Under the pieces are notes generated by a model, which had not been told where the DNA came from, did not search any database, and saw nothing but the letters and a program-made list of their open reading frames with translations. From NCBI RefSeq assembly GCF_027596085.1, contig NC_072450.1:29181248-29245247 (forward strand): a stretch of 64,000 nucleotides of DNA. The letters are read 5' to 3'. Shown piece by piece: positions 51,660 to 60,935 of the stretch; positions within the stretch are counted from its first letter, which is position 1, and the number at the start of each line of letters is the position of its first letter. Made by a program: the position numbers and the translations under genes. Source of the stretch: Anoplopoma fimbria (taxonomy: Eukaryota; Chordata; Actinopteri; Perciformes; Anoplopomatidae).

Positions 51660-51910
51660 TTAAACAGGCCCTATTATGCTATTTTCCGGGTGCATATTTT
51701 TATCTCGCGTTACAGTTACAACATGTTTACATGCGTTAATGCTCATAATCCTCCTTGTTTTTCTCATCCTGGCTGTCCAGCAGCACCTCTTCTCACTCTA
51801 TCTTTTTCTTTTATGTTTGAGTGAGGGCCAAACTAGCCGAAGAGTTTTGCGTGACTTCCGTTACATTGTGACATCATAAAGTTACGGAAGTGAAGGAGAG
51901 AATTCAATGG
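51660..51910 (+). repeat. Interspersed repeat (GGCCCTATTATGCT type)
   Basis: AGGCCCTATTATGCTATTTT, CCGGGTGCATATTTTTAT, ACAACATGTTTACATGCG, CCTTGTTTTTCTCATCCTGG and CCAGCAGCACCTCTTCTCAC follow an order that I recognise from a widespread fish repeat. The end near GACATCATAAAG (51870-51881) is approximate. The 67-codon frame inside it is not a gene. Confidence 0.5.
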
Positions 51911-52053
51911 AGCCAGGTTTACAACAGTAACTTGTCACAACTGCTAATTTCCTCACTTCATGACGGTCAGGGTCATGGTATTTTCAAAGCAAGAAGAGCA
52001 GCATAAAAAAGATTAAAAAAAACTTCCTCTAGTACCTCTTGGGCCTGAAGAGA

Positions 52054-52104
52054 AATAAAAGCTTGCAAGCTCAAGAATAATGAAAAAAAAAAAAAAAAAA
52101 AAAG
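52054..52104 (+). repeat. Retroposed poly(A) tail with AATAAA signal
   Basis: An AATAAA signal at 52054-52059 is followed 23 bases later by a perfect A22 tract (52083-52104). This is the layout of a polyadenylated transcript copied back into DNA. The sequence upstream (about 51911-52053) matches no gene that I recognise, so the source is unknown. Confidence 0.5.
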
Positions 52105-53398
52105 TACTGATGAAACATCAGAACTGATGAAAACATCAGTATTTTCTTTTTCTCAATTTTAAATTGTGTAGAACATGAAGCTCATTGTAATAAAACATTT
52201 TTGAAAGGTGACATGAGGCCAGGGATTGTTGTGGGACTAAAACTAAAAGCCAGCAGCCTGCTGTGACTGTATTAATGTAACCACTACTGTAGCAGAAGCA
52301 CTGAACTTTAAAATGGCCTTACCAAAGAAACTTTATTAGCGCATTGGTCATGCTATTGCCGGTACTCAATCCACTTCATCAGATTAGTAATGTCACCAAA
52401 ACCGACCCAGCGTATCAGTGAATTCCTAGTTGGTTGAAACAGACATTTTTCCTGGTTTTAAAAATGAAATCCCTGTCTTAAGTGTTGCATATTTGCGGTT
52501 GAAGTCTGTATCAGCCGTTAGAAACCCTTGTCTATCAAACCTTGGTTGATCTGTATTGGCTATTACATCTGCAGTCATGTCACAGAGAGAACATACTCCT
52601 TCCCTCAAACAAAGCTGTTCTCTCTCAAGTCTACAGCCTCTTTATGTTCTCTGCCACTGTTGTTCCATCATGTGTTACAACATCTGCCCGAACCATACTC
52701 CCCGTGTAGTGCTGTTGGTTAATGCATCAAAGTCAGGGTTTCTGCGCTACGGGTTTCAAGTCCTGGTTTAAACCCGAAGCAGCTGCAGAGGGAAAGATTT
52801 TGTCAGCTCTATAGTCACAGAAACTCATGGAGATAATACTGGGCTGCCAGATGAGCACTTGCAACAGAATTTTTTATTTTATTTCCTAAGCTTGTCCTTA
52901 ACCATTTCAGTAAGGTGCATCATATTGTGTTGGCTGTTGCTGCTTTCCCTCTGCTATTTTTCAGTATTAAAGAGCAAAGGTTACACTGTGAGAAGCTCAG
53001 AAAAAGGCATTATCATACTACGGCTTCGGGAATCCGATTCAAGATATCAGCATGCATCAGGGCAGCTCCTTAAAAGTCTTAATGCATTGCACCTTCAAGC
53101 TCTTATCTGCAGGGAACCTCTGAGAAAGCCTCCTCTGTGCTAAGTAGCAGTATACCTTCATAGAATATATTTCTGCCTCTATAGCTGTGTGTGTTTGTGT
53201 GTGTGAGGGAGAGAGAGAGAGGGGGGGGGGGATAAATAATTCAGCTGAATCAATGCTCATTGGGATAGAGGCAGCAGGTTTTAGGGCATCAGGGGCAGGG
53301 GTTAGAAAACTCCGATATATCAGAGCTGACTTTCTCTGCGTAATAACCTGGGTTCAATACCAGCAGATCATAAAGTGCAACCTCTCCCTCCATATATT
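52105..53398. other. Intergenic, nothing recognised
   Basis: No supported gene. A GT-GA-G compound tract lies at about 53186-53230. Confidence 0.45.
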
Positions 53399-53540
53399 TT
53401 ACACACACACACACACACGTATGGCGCTTGGCTGTTTTGGCTGAGAAAATGTTGTGTTGTCTGATGTATGAAGGGAGATTAGTGTACGAGAGAGGACAAT
53501 GAGTACACACACACACACACACACACAATGACACACACAC

Positions 53541-53627
<87 letters not shown>
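53399..53627. repeat. Pair of (CA)n microsatellites
   Basis: A short CA array at 53401-53418 and a long interrupted one at 53503-53627 (broken by ATG and a missing C at about 53528-53542). The two interruptions suggest that separate arrays expanded. Cys-Val frames through them are artefacts. Confidence 0.95.
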
Positions 53628-53630
<3 letters not shown>

Positions 53631-54167
53631 TTAACAATGACTTAAAGGGCAAAGGGTTAATCCGGATTTGATTGCACCCTCAGTGTATCTTGCATTCCTT
53701 TTCCACAACAGGATTTGAACCGTTTGTTTATCCGTTGCACGCTTTGCCTTATATATGAGAGGAACTGTAATCTGTAGACCATTCTTTAACCTTTTTTTAA
53801 ACACACACGCACTCATACGTGGTCATCCACACATACAACATACAGCTATAGGCAGAAACAAGCTTCTCTGTTTATAGACACTGTCAGTGTTCCATTTGTT
53901 TAAAATCTGTTATTCCCGGTACCCTATCCGTATCTACAACACCATTCTCTGAATTTATCCACTATCTTCATACAAGTATGATTAAAGCATGAAAGAGAAA
54001 TAATGTAAATGGATTGCAGAGTTTGGGTGTAAGGTGAAGGGATAACAAGGCCGTAGGTTTGCCTATGGACTGTACAGGGACATGCCCCTACCAATAATTT
54101 AAGAGAACAAAATGTTCCTTACTAATATTGAAGCAAACTCAAATGTATTATATTCTGGGTGAAACAG
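53628..54167. other. Intergenic, nothing recognised
   Basis: No supported feature. Confidence 0.45.
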
Positions 54168-54595
54168 ATGAGGCAGCACCCTCCGGTTCAGCCGAGTGAA
54201 GCCAAAGGGGCGACTGCTCAGTTACAAAAAGCAGAGTCTGATTTTATAGAAGAAGTCTATGAGAAAATGACCCTACTTCTGACTTTATTTATTACCTCAG
54301 TAAACACAAGTTTATGATATCAATCTCTAGTTTCAAGTCTTCTTCCATTAGTAAATGATGGTCCATTTAGAGTCAAATAGACTCTAAATAGCAGAGTATG
54401 CTTTAGGGCGGGTTTACTGTGATTAACAGGTAACTGCCACTACCAGAGCCTTATATGACGTAAGAATGTCACCTCTTCGCATTCCAAATATGGTAACTTT
54501 TGTTAATCGGTTGCTAAAAAAGCCAAGATGGCAACTGTGAATTCGCCAAACTCTAGGCTTTATGACGGAAACCGATGGGCGATTCCACAAAGAGA
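54168..54595 (-). repeat. Interspersed repeat 'family A', copy (reverse)
   Basis: Opposite orientation to the copy at 23451. Landmarks: CCTCCGGTTCAGCCGAGTG, TTTATTACCTCAGTAAACAC, AAGTCTTCTTCCATTAG, ATGGTCCATTTAGAGTCAA, AAAGCCAAGATGGCAACTG and AACCGATGGGCGATTCC. It pairs with 26245-26740 in the same orientation. Confidence 0.75.
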
Positions 54596-55521
54596 GGAGC
54601 AGAATCTCTTTTTGACCAGCGCGGAGAAGTTCGCTTCTGGTGTAAGGTCCTTACCTCGGTAATTATTTCCTAGCTGGAACTGACCGCTATCAATCGACCA
54701 TAGGCCCCACAACATTAAGATTTATGCCTTATCAGAAGGTTTTTTTCTGTTATTTTCATTTTTTTTAGGGCAGTTTCATGAAATATTATGACTTCATTCT
54801 CAATCATTTTGTGACTTTTTTTTACACGTTTTTCGCAAAATATTAGTAATACATCTAAATAACAGAGATGTGGGAAATATTTTGGGTATGCAGAAAGTTG
54901 TGAACAGGAACAGAAATCTTGCTGGAACACATATAAGCTATTAAAGAGGTTTATAAATTAATTTAAAATAATTCATTGTATTATTGGGGTGAATAGGTGA
55001 ATCATGCACATTTAGAGAGGTTAAGGACACAAAAGAGGAGGGAAAAGAAAATCTTGCCTTCATGTGTGCCGACTCAGCAGGAAACATTAAATGAGAAAAG
55101 TTGATCTACAGGAGAATAAATATTTGAAGGCAGAACAGTCTTACTGCATTATATTTTAAATTGTCTGAATTTTCTTTCATGATTAAAGACATTTACACCA
55201 TAAATTGATGCAGAAAATATTCCCAGAACTTTCAAGTCTATGTATTTAAATTTAATATAATTATCTGGCTGTCTAAACTCCTCTTCTCTGTGTCTGACGT
55301 ATTGGTGATATGTATTTGATCTCTTCAACAGTTCTGTATGATTTGTTTTAATGCAGCAATGCTTATTTTTTGTAAACATATACTCTTCTCCTTTCCTTTC
55401 TATTTTTAATGGACTGCTGTAGCTGCTTCTCTAAATATGACTTTCTCCTGAACTGGCCTGTTTAACATTTTCAACACTGGAAAGCAATAAAAAACTACCC
55501 GCTCCGCACATATCTACCAAA
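54596..55521. other. Intergenic, nothing recognised
   Basis: AT-rich sequence; no supported gene. Confidence 0.45.
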
Positions 55522-55680
55522 GGCTGTTGTAGCTTAGTGGGTAGAGCAGATTCCTTTAACCACACGGTTGGCTATTCGATCCCTTTGCTCCTACAGCTCG
55601 CATGTCAACTTGTTTTTGAGGGAGAAACTGAACTCCAAGTTGCTCCACGAGTCCACCGCTGCCAAAAGACTTAAGATGGG
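55522..55680 (+). mobile_element. tRNA-derived SINE, older copy
   Basis: The tRNA-like head has a recognisable A box region (TGTAGCTTAGTGGGTAGAGC, 55529-55548) and a B box (GGCTATTCGATCCC, 55570-55583). The following segment (GCATGTCAACTTGTTTTTG, then AACTGAACTCCAAGTTGCTCC) is a decayed version of the central segment of the SINE at 44495, which has GACACTTAACCCCAAGTTGCTCC-like text. No UnaL2-type tail is visible, so the 3' end is lost or diverged. The head cannot fold as an intact tRNA, so I do not call a tRNA gene. Confidence 0.75.
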
Positions 55681-58138
55681 TCAAATATAGAGTTTAGGTT
55701 TTCCCTCCAAGGTTCGGCACTGCCTTATAAACAGTATTTTTTATACGTTTTTTTGGTGTTAGGAAGCCTTGTGTTAATTTTCCAAGGAGAATCTTTCAGA
55801 TATTTAAATGATGTTGTCTTCAAAATTGTTTTTTGATTATTTTTTATGCTTCTTTTCAATCTTCTTCCAAAATTGTTAATGCCTGGTATGTGTCCCAATG
55901 CTCTTCTGTGTTTTCCACATAAACCTTTGCTTCCTGAAAGATTTTAAAGAGTTCTGAGATTTGTCTTATTTCACCATTTATATTTATATTCATAAATTTC
56001 ATCAATGCCTTCCCTGACCCTGTTCTTCCCTCTGTTGTTTTCCTGAGATAGCTACTTATTTGTAATTACTTAAAGAAACGAGTGTCACCTATATTAAATG
56101 TAGTTCCTTATGTTTCAAATGAATACATCATATTATTTGTTATCATGCGTGGAAACACTTTCCAGCCCATTCTTCTAGTAATTTATCCATTTTACTAGAC
56201 CAACAAAAACAAAAACTGTATAACTCGCTATCTTTCTCAAATATTTGCATTCGTTATCAAATTCATATATTTTATGGATATATATGTCTGTAACAAGTGT
56301 TTGGCAACAGAAAACTTAAAAGGTATTTGAAGAACGAGGTTGATAAACAGGGTAAGTGCTTAAAAAGGTGGCCTTTAGGATGAGCAAGCATCCCAATTCA
56401 GACAGAATTATGAACATACCATTTACACAAAATATCTAAGTTACTGCTGGCACCCATCCAAATCAATGAGCAGACAAAATGTTACAGTGTCATGAACTGC
56501 AGAACTGTCTTACCTTCCTTGAGTCTTCTTTACATGATAACAGAGCCCAGTCCCTCCCTGCTGAGAGGACACAAAAACATTGTTCATTTTAGAGAACAAG
56601 GCCTAGTGAAAAGGGAGAAAGGCAACCTTTTTGCAATCTCCAATTAATCAACGTATTTCATACACATCTATCATTGTTTTGTTGTATTTTTGCATTTCCT
56701 TTAATCTTAAGTATGATAGTGTTCAAATTAGTGTTGATTGTGTTTCTATTAGTTTACATTAAGTTCCTGCTCTGTTGTGAGTCCACTTTATATTCGTATC
56801 TATTGAGTAAAATGGAAAAAGATAATTTCATCTGGAAAACAAAGCCCACTTCTCCTTTTAGGTTGGGTTACTATACAATTTTTTTTTTTTATAATTTGAA
56901 AACATTATATTCCATCTTTGTGTAATGGGCATTGGCAAAGTTTGAAATGAGAACAACAATTGTGGAAGAATCATAATTGCTACTTATTTTCAAACTTGGT
57001 AATTGTATGTTTTTTCCCAAATACTTTCTTTAAATGAGATTTCAATTTAAATCCATCTTTGAGTTCTGGTGGTATCTGTTTTCTAAACGTAAGTGCTTCA
57101 ATGCCAATTTGAGTTGTTCTGCTGTTACACCCAGTCCTTTAATCGTATTTTCCATTTTTCCAAGTGCCTTTAGCAAATTGCAAGTCTCCTTGTCTTGTCC
57201 CTTAATGGATCGCAAATCTTCTGGACAGTGTGGCAGTAACTTCTCTAGACGTCGGATCCTTATACATTCCTTTGCGCTACAAACTTTTAATGGAAGGCAA
57301 AACTAAAAAAAAAAATTTCGAAATATATGGCACTCTATCAAAGTTTTCTGTATGCTTGAGGACCTCTCGTTGTTGCGGTGACAAACTCTTCCACGAAACA
57401 GCTTTTTTTGCCTGTTTTATTCTGCATGATAAGCTTAATTCTGCGTTCCCATGTTTGAATTAACTCAACATCTTTTGTTAACATACATTTTTTTATCTGA
57501 GCTCCTATCAATATGGATGATGCTTTGTCTGCTCTATGTGTTTTATTATTCGAGGAGTCAACTCTACAATTACGTTAATTCCTTCGCATTTTTTCATAGC
57601 AGTTAATTACTTTGCCTTTTTCTGTTGGGTAGTATGTGTCTACAAAAGAAAGTAATTGGCTTTTTCTTGCAACTAAAACAAAGCTGCCCTCTTTATAACC
57701 GATGTAACAGGCAGAGGTAATAGGTAATAATTATAGCTACTCTAGTTTGACTAATATGAACTGGACTAAATTTGCATCATGCTCAACAAATATCGAGCTC
57801 AAATGGCACCTCCACAGATGTGACAATGAGATTTTAGAGGAAAGCTGTCATGTGTCTGCTTTCACTTTTTTTCTCAACGTTATAAATACAGAGATAATTC
57901 TGCCTGAATTATTTAACAAAACGTCCATCCGAGAGTCTTAACCTGGTATGGTACCGGTCTTTGCTGTGTGTTCTCAGCATCATCAAGCTCACTCACATGT
58001 CTTCAGCTGATCCACTCTCTTCACTGTCTTCTCCAAGTCCTTGCGTAAGTATGCTGTTTGTTTCATACTTCCTGTTTCTTATCTTGTTGACAGTTTTTAA
58101 GTTCATCTCTAAGTTCTTTGATTTTATTTGTAAACCTG
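55681..58138. other. AT-rich intergenic, nothing recognised
   Basis: About 2.4 kb of AT-rich sequence without supported genes or repeats. Short frames (for example 56674-56925 and 57034-57306) have no recognisable domain. Confidence 0.45.
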
Positions 58139-58592
58139 CACTGTAACAAGCACACTGTGATATGTACAGTAACTGGCTGGCAGCAATGCTCAAGTAACTT
58201 GCTGTCATACATTTCACAGCATGCTTACTGTAAGATTATTCACAGTTCCTATAAAATACTGTAGTTATTTTTACAGTAATAATCAGAGTACTGTCATTGT
58301 TATTGCAGTAGTAACTACAGTACTGCACTTTTTATCACAGTAGCAGGTTACTGTATTCTTAGACGAATGTAACATGCATCACTGTAATTCATTTTAATAC
58401 CGTAAATTAATTACAGTAAAACAATTACATAATGTAAAATGAAGACACAGTTTTGGCACCAAAAGTGCTTAAGTGTTATTTTTCACTTTCAACATTTGAA
58501 ATTTTAGAGGGGGTTTTTTTTTGTAGTATTTTACTAGTCGAGTTATTGGTTACATAACGAGTAAAAAATATCAACAATAAACAAGTGCTTAC

Positions 58593-58681
58593 CCCTGGAT
58601 AAGTTCCAGTGATGTGGCTTCCTCCTCTGGATATTCAATGTTGAACATGCATCCATATCTCGGCTCCCAGAATGGAATCTC
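58593..58681 (-). pseudogene. Exon-like segment, phase does not join
   Basis: On the minus strand the acceptor CTAATTTCAG is followed by 89 bp that end at GG|GTAAGC. In one frame it is open and protein-like (EIPFWEPRYGCMFNIEYPEE, then EATSLELIQG). If it is joined to the 59036-59105 exon in that exon's phase, the reading meets a TGA after 15 codons, so either an intervening exon is missing or the gene is broken. The product is unknown. Confidence 0.28.
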
Positions 58682-59035
58682 CTGAAATTAGGTCGACAGT
58701 GCACAAGATTTAAATTGTTAGAGTTTAACATTTCACACAAAAAGTAGAATAACATAACAACACCTTCAAAAGTAGCATACAAAAGAGCCAACAAGCAGAA
58801 GTGAAACTCATGCACTTGTTTTGGAAGAAATCAGTGTGTTTGATAGTGGAGACTTGTGTCGTACATTATGAAGTAATGAGATTTTAAAACGGAACTTTTT
58901 ACCGTGAAGCTAGTAAGTATCTTTGACAGAGATTCAAGGCAGCACACAGTGACTACTTGATGCAAATGTGATTTGTATGAACATTAACCCCTAACATTAG
59001 TCTATGTTATGTCTTTTATAGTACTGGGGTCTTAC

Positions 59036-59105
59036 CAAGCATGATGAGCTTTGTAGTGCTAGGTAGGGACACCCTGGCCTCAACGTCTGCCTGGGTGGAA
59101 TTTTT
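59036..59105 (-). CDS. Putative internal exon (unknown product)
   Basis: On the minus strand a strong acceptor (TTTATTTTGTGTTGCAG) precedes a 70-bp open segment. It ends at a consensus donor, CTTG|GTAAGA. In the phase continued from the upstream exon it reads KNSTQADVEARVSL, then PSTTKLIMLG. The pairing of two good splice sites around an open frame is the best coding signal in the window outside known transposases. The product is not recognised. Confidence 0.35.
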
Positions 59106-59215
59106 CTGCAACACAAAATAAACAGATAACACTATTAGAAATCCTAAGTAACACATATGGAAATAAATTAAAGAAGAAACTGAAGTTGGGCCAAAAATGT
59201 ACAAAACATATTTAC

Positions 59216-59311
59216 ATCAGCTCTTTGCCGCAGATTCTCGGCACAACAGAAAAGAGCCGGTGACTTAAAATTGGACATCCAGAACACGTTTACATGTTGG
59301 AATTTGTCCAT
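59216..59311 (-). CDS. Putative first coding exon (unknown product)
   Basis: On the minus strand an ATG at 59311 opens a 32-codon frame (MDKFQHVNVFWMSNFKSPAL, then FCCAENLRQRAD). It ends exactly at a plausible splice donor, GAT|GTAAAT. A two-Cys pair and an amphipathic pattern are present, but I recognise no family. The next exon-like segment (59036-59105) starts in the matching phase. It lies inside the candidate CACTA element and may be part of that element's own gene or a captured host fragment. Length is short, so chance cannot be excluded. Confidence 0.3.
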
Positions 59312-59547
59312 GAGTTGCAAATGACGGCCCTGTTTGCTAAAGTTAAGCTAGCAAAAAGACATTCAAATGGTCAACAACTAGCTGCAGACTGTTCCCTGCC
59401 ATGTGGCTCAGAAAACACACAAAATGGTATGCTGTTTCAAAGTCTTGTGGCGTTCTGTTTTGTCTTGGGCTTCTTCAGTATCTGTAACGTTGTGCCACAC
59501 GGTAGCTAGCAGGAGAGAAAACCGTCACAAAACTACTCCAAATGGAG

Positions 59548-59697
59548 CTAAGCTAGCATTAGCTAGCAGGCCCACAAACACACTCACAGCGATGGCCTCT
59601 CAGAAACTATTCCAATTTATTTCTAAGCTAGCATTAGCTAGCAGGCCCACAAACACACTCACAGCGATGGCCTCTCAGAAACTATTCCAATTTATTT
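59548..59697. repeat. Perfect 2 x 75 bp tandem duplication
   Basis: Units 59548-59622 and 59623-59697 are identical over all 75 bases. Each starts CTAAGCTAGCATTAGCTAGC and ends CAATTTATTT. Because 75 is a multiple of three, the plus-strand frame that crosses it repeats 25 codons. Complete identity suggests a recent event. It lies inside the candidate CACTA element, upstream of the minus-strand exons. Confidence 0.95.
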
Positions 59698-60124
59698 CCA
59701 ATTTACACTAAACAGATGCCGTTTATCCACTCAATGGCCCAAATGATTTGTATCAAATTCTTAAGTGCAAATAATGTATTTTGGTAATATTAGTATCACT
59801 AACGTTAGTTTACTAGTTCAGGAAGACTGTTGTTAATTAAGATACAGTTTTAAAATGCCTGGGAAAAAAAGGAAATACGAAATCGAAGTGTGGAAGCTGG
59901 TCAAAATTTTTGTAGCTCTTGCAACAATATTATGTTGAGAGAAGGGTCCATCGGCATATGAATTTATGGTCTACTCTTGTCATTTGTGTAAGGTAACGGA
60001 GGGTATAACAATTGTGTATCGCCCTCTGTCTGAGTGAACAAAAGTTCATATTTGTGTTGGAAATAATGCAAGATCATTAAAGCTGATTATTGTTTAAACT
60101 TCTGGAAAAAAAATCCCACTCAAA

Positions 60125-60181
60125 ATGACCGTATTATGATTCACATGGCTGTACTAGCTCATGACCGTATTATGATTCACA
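60125..60181. repeat. 21-bp direct repeat, 36-bp period
   Basis: ATGACCGTATTATGATTCAC plus one base occurs at 60125-60145 and again at 60161-60181, with 15 bp between. It lies just inside the right border of the candidate CACTA element. Confidence 0.85.
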
Positions 60182-60369
60182 GTAGAATGGATTTACTGTA
60201 GGATTCACCCGGGAATATACATGTTGTATAGGGGTTCTATAGAAAGCATTTGGCCAATATACAGTAATAATGCTGTGAAAACTCCAAAAACTTGTTGCAG
60301 TGTGTCCTTCAAGTCAGCAAACGTTGCTTGCATCTCCCCATTTCTCTGCCATGTTGAACCAGCCTGTTC

Positions 60370-60500
60370 TCTTTCTCATGTCTTCAAGTATTGACACCTT
60401 TTTAAACCCTTGGCATACCTTTGGCGACTGTATGAGACGCACCGGACTTTCAAGTAGCTACAATGTAAACCCATCTGTGTCATTATAATACACCCGGAGA
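60370..60500 (+). repeat. Composite repeat module A, partial
   Basis: Landmarks GTATGAGACGCACCGGAC, AGCTACAATGTAAACCCATC and GTGTCATTATAATAC match the end of module A at 62995-63085 (AAAGACGCACAAGG, AACTGCAATGTGAACCCATC, CATCATTACTAG). Confidence 0.45.
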
Positions 60501-60599
60501 AAATGCTCCAGTATTGTAATGACGTAGCATAAAGTATGTATTACTTTAATAAAAACATTTGAAATCAGAGATCTTAAAATAACTGCTGGCTTGGAACAA

Positions 60600-60935
60600 A
60601 ATCAAAGACTTGAGTCAAGGCTTTTTCATTCTGCACTAGTTTTGTCTCCTCGCTCTGTGTGTAAGTGGAGAATACAAAGCGAGGATCATTTGAAATAATG
60701 AGGCGGTCTAATGTATGGTAAGCCGAGCAGAAGGCTCATTTCAAGAATATTTGAAAAGGGATCAGTGCGAGAGCCATTTCTCAGATTGATAATCGCTCCG
60801 AAGAGCATCTGCAGCTGTCCAGGATACGCAGGCCAAACAAACAAGACGAGAGAAAGTAAAACCAATATTCATGAGCCTGTTGCACATGCAGACGCAGAGA
60901 GACTGACACCTGTGTTTTAATTACAGAGAGAGAGA
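60600..60935. promoter_or_regulatory. Candidate conserved noncoding element
   Basis: Repeat-free sequence with the mixed composition and dense sites of a developmental enhancer: GAAATAATGAGGCGGTC, GCTCATTTCAAGAATATTTG, CAGATTGATAATCGCTCC, and GCATCTGCAGCTGTCC, whose CATCTG and CAGCTG are E-boxes. It has no convincing coding frame. Function is an inference; sequence conservation could not be tested. Confidence 0.25.

Larger units (their letters stand above)
58139..60302 (-). mobile_element. Candidate CACTA/EnSpm-type DNA transposon
   Basis: A 2,164-bp interval whose ends are CACTGTAACAAG (58139-58150) and CTTGTTGCAGTG (60291-60302): a 12-bp inverted pair with one mismatch, beginning CACTG as in animal CACTA/EnSpm elements (known). 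Both borders are rich in short motifs of the ACAGTA/TACTGT type (58139-58450 and 60160-60275), the subterminal-repeat style of that superfamily. The flanking dinucleotide is TG on both sides (58137-58138, 60303-60304), which could be a 2-bp target duplication but is weak evidence. Inside are three exon-like segments on the minus strand and a 75-bp tandem duplication. No recognisable transposase catalytic motif is present. Confidence 0.5.

Noticed and set aside
53289..53627. Val-Cys repeat 'proteins' on the minus strand
   Set aside because: Direct translation of CA arrays; the same applies at 29746-29839 and 33972-34078.
55522..55590. tRNA-like sequence
   Set aside because: The A and B boxes are present, but the arms do not pair as a cloverleaf and SINE sequence follows, so it is a SINE head, not a tRNA gene.
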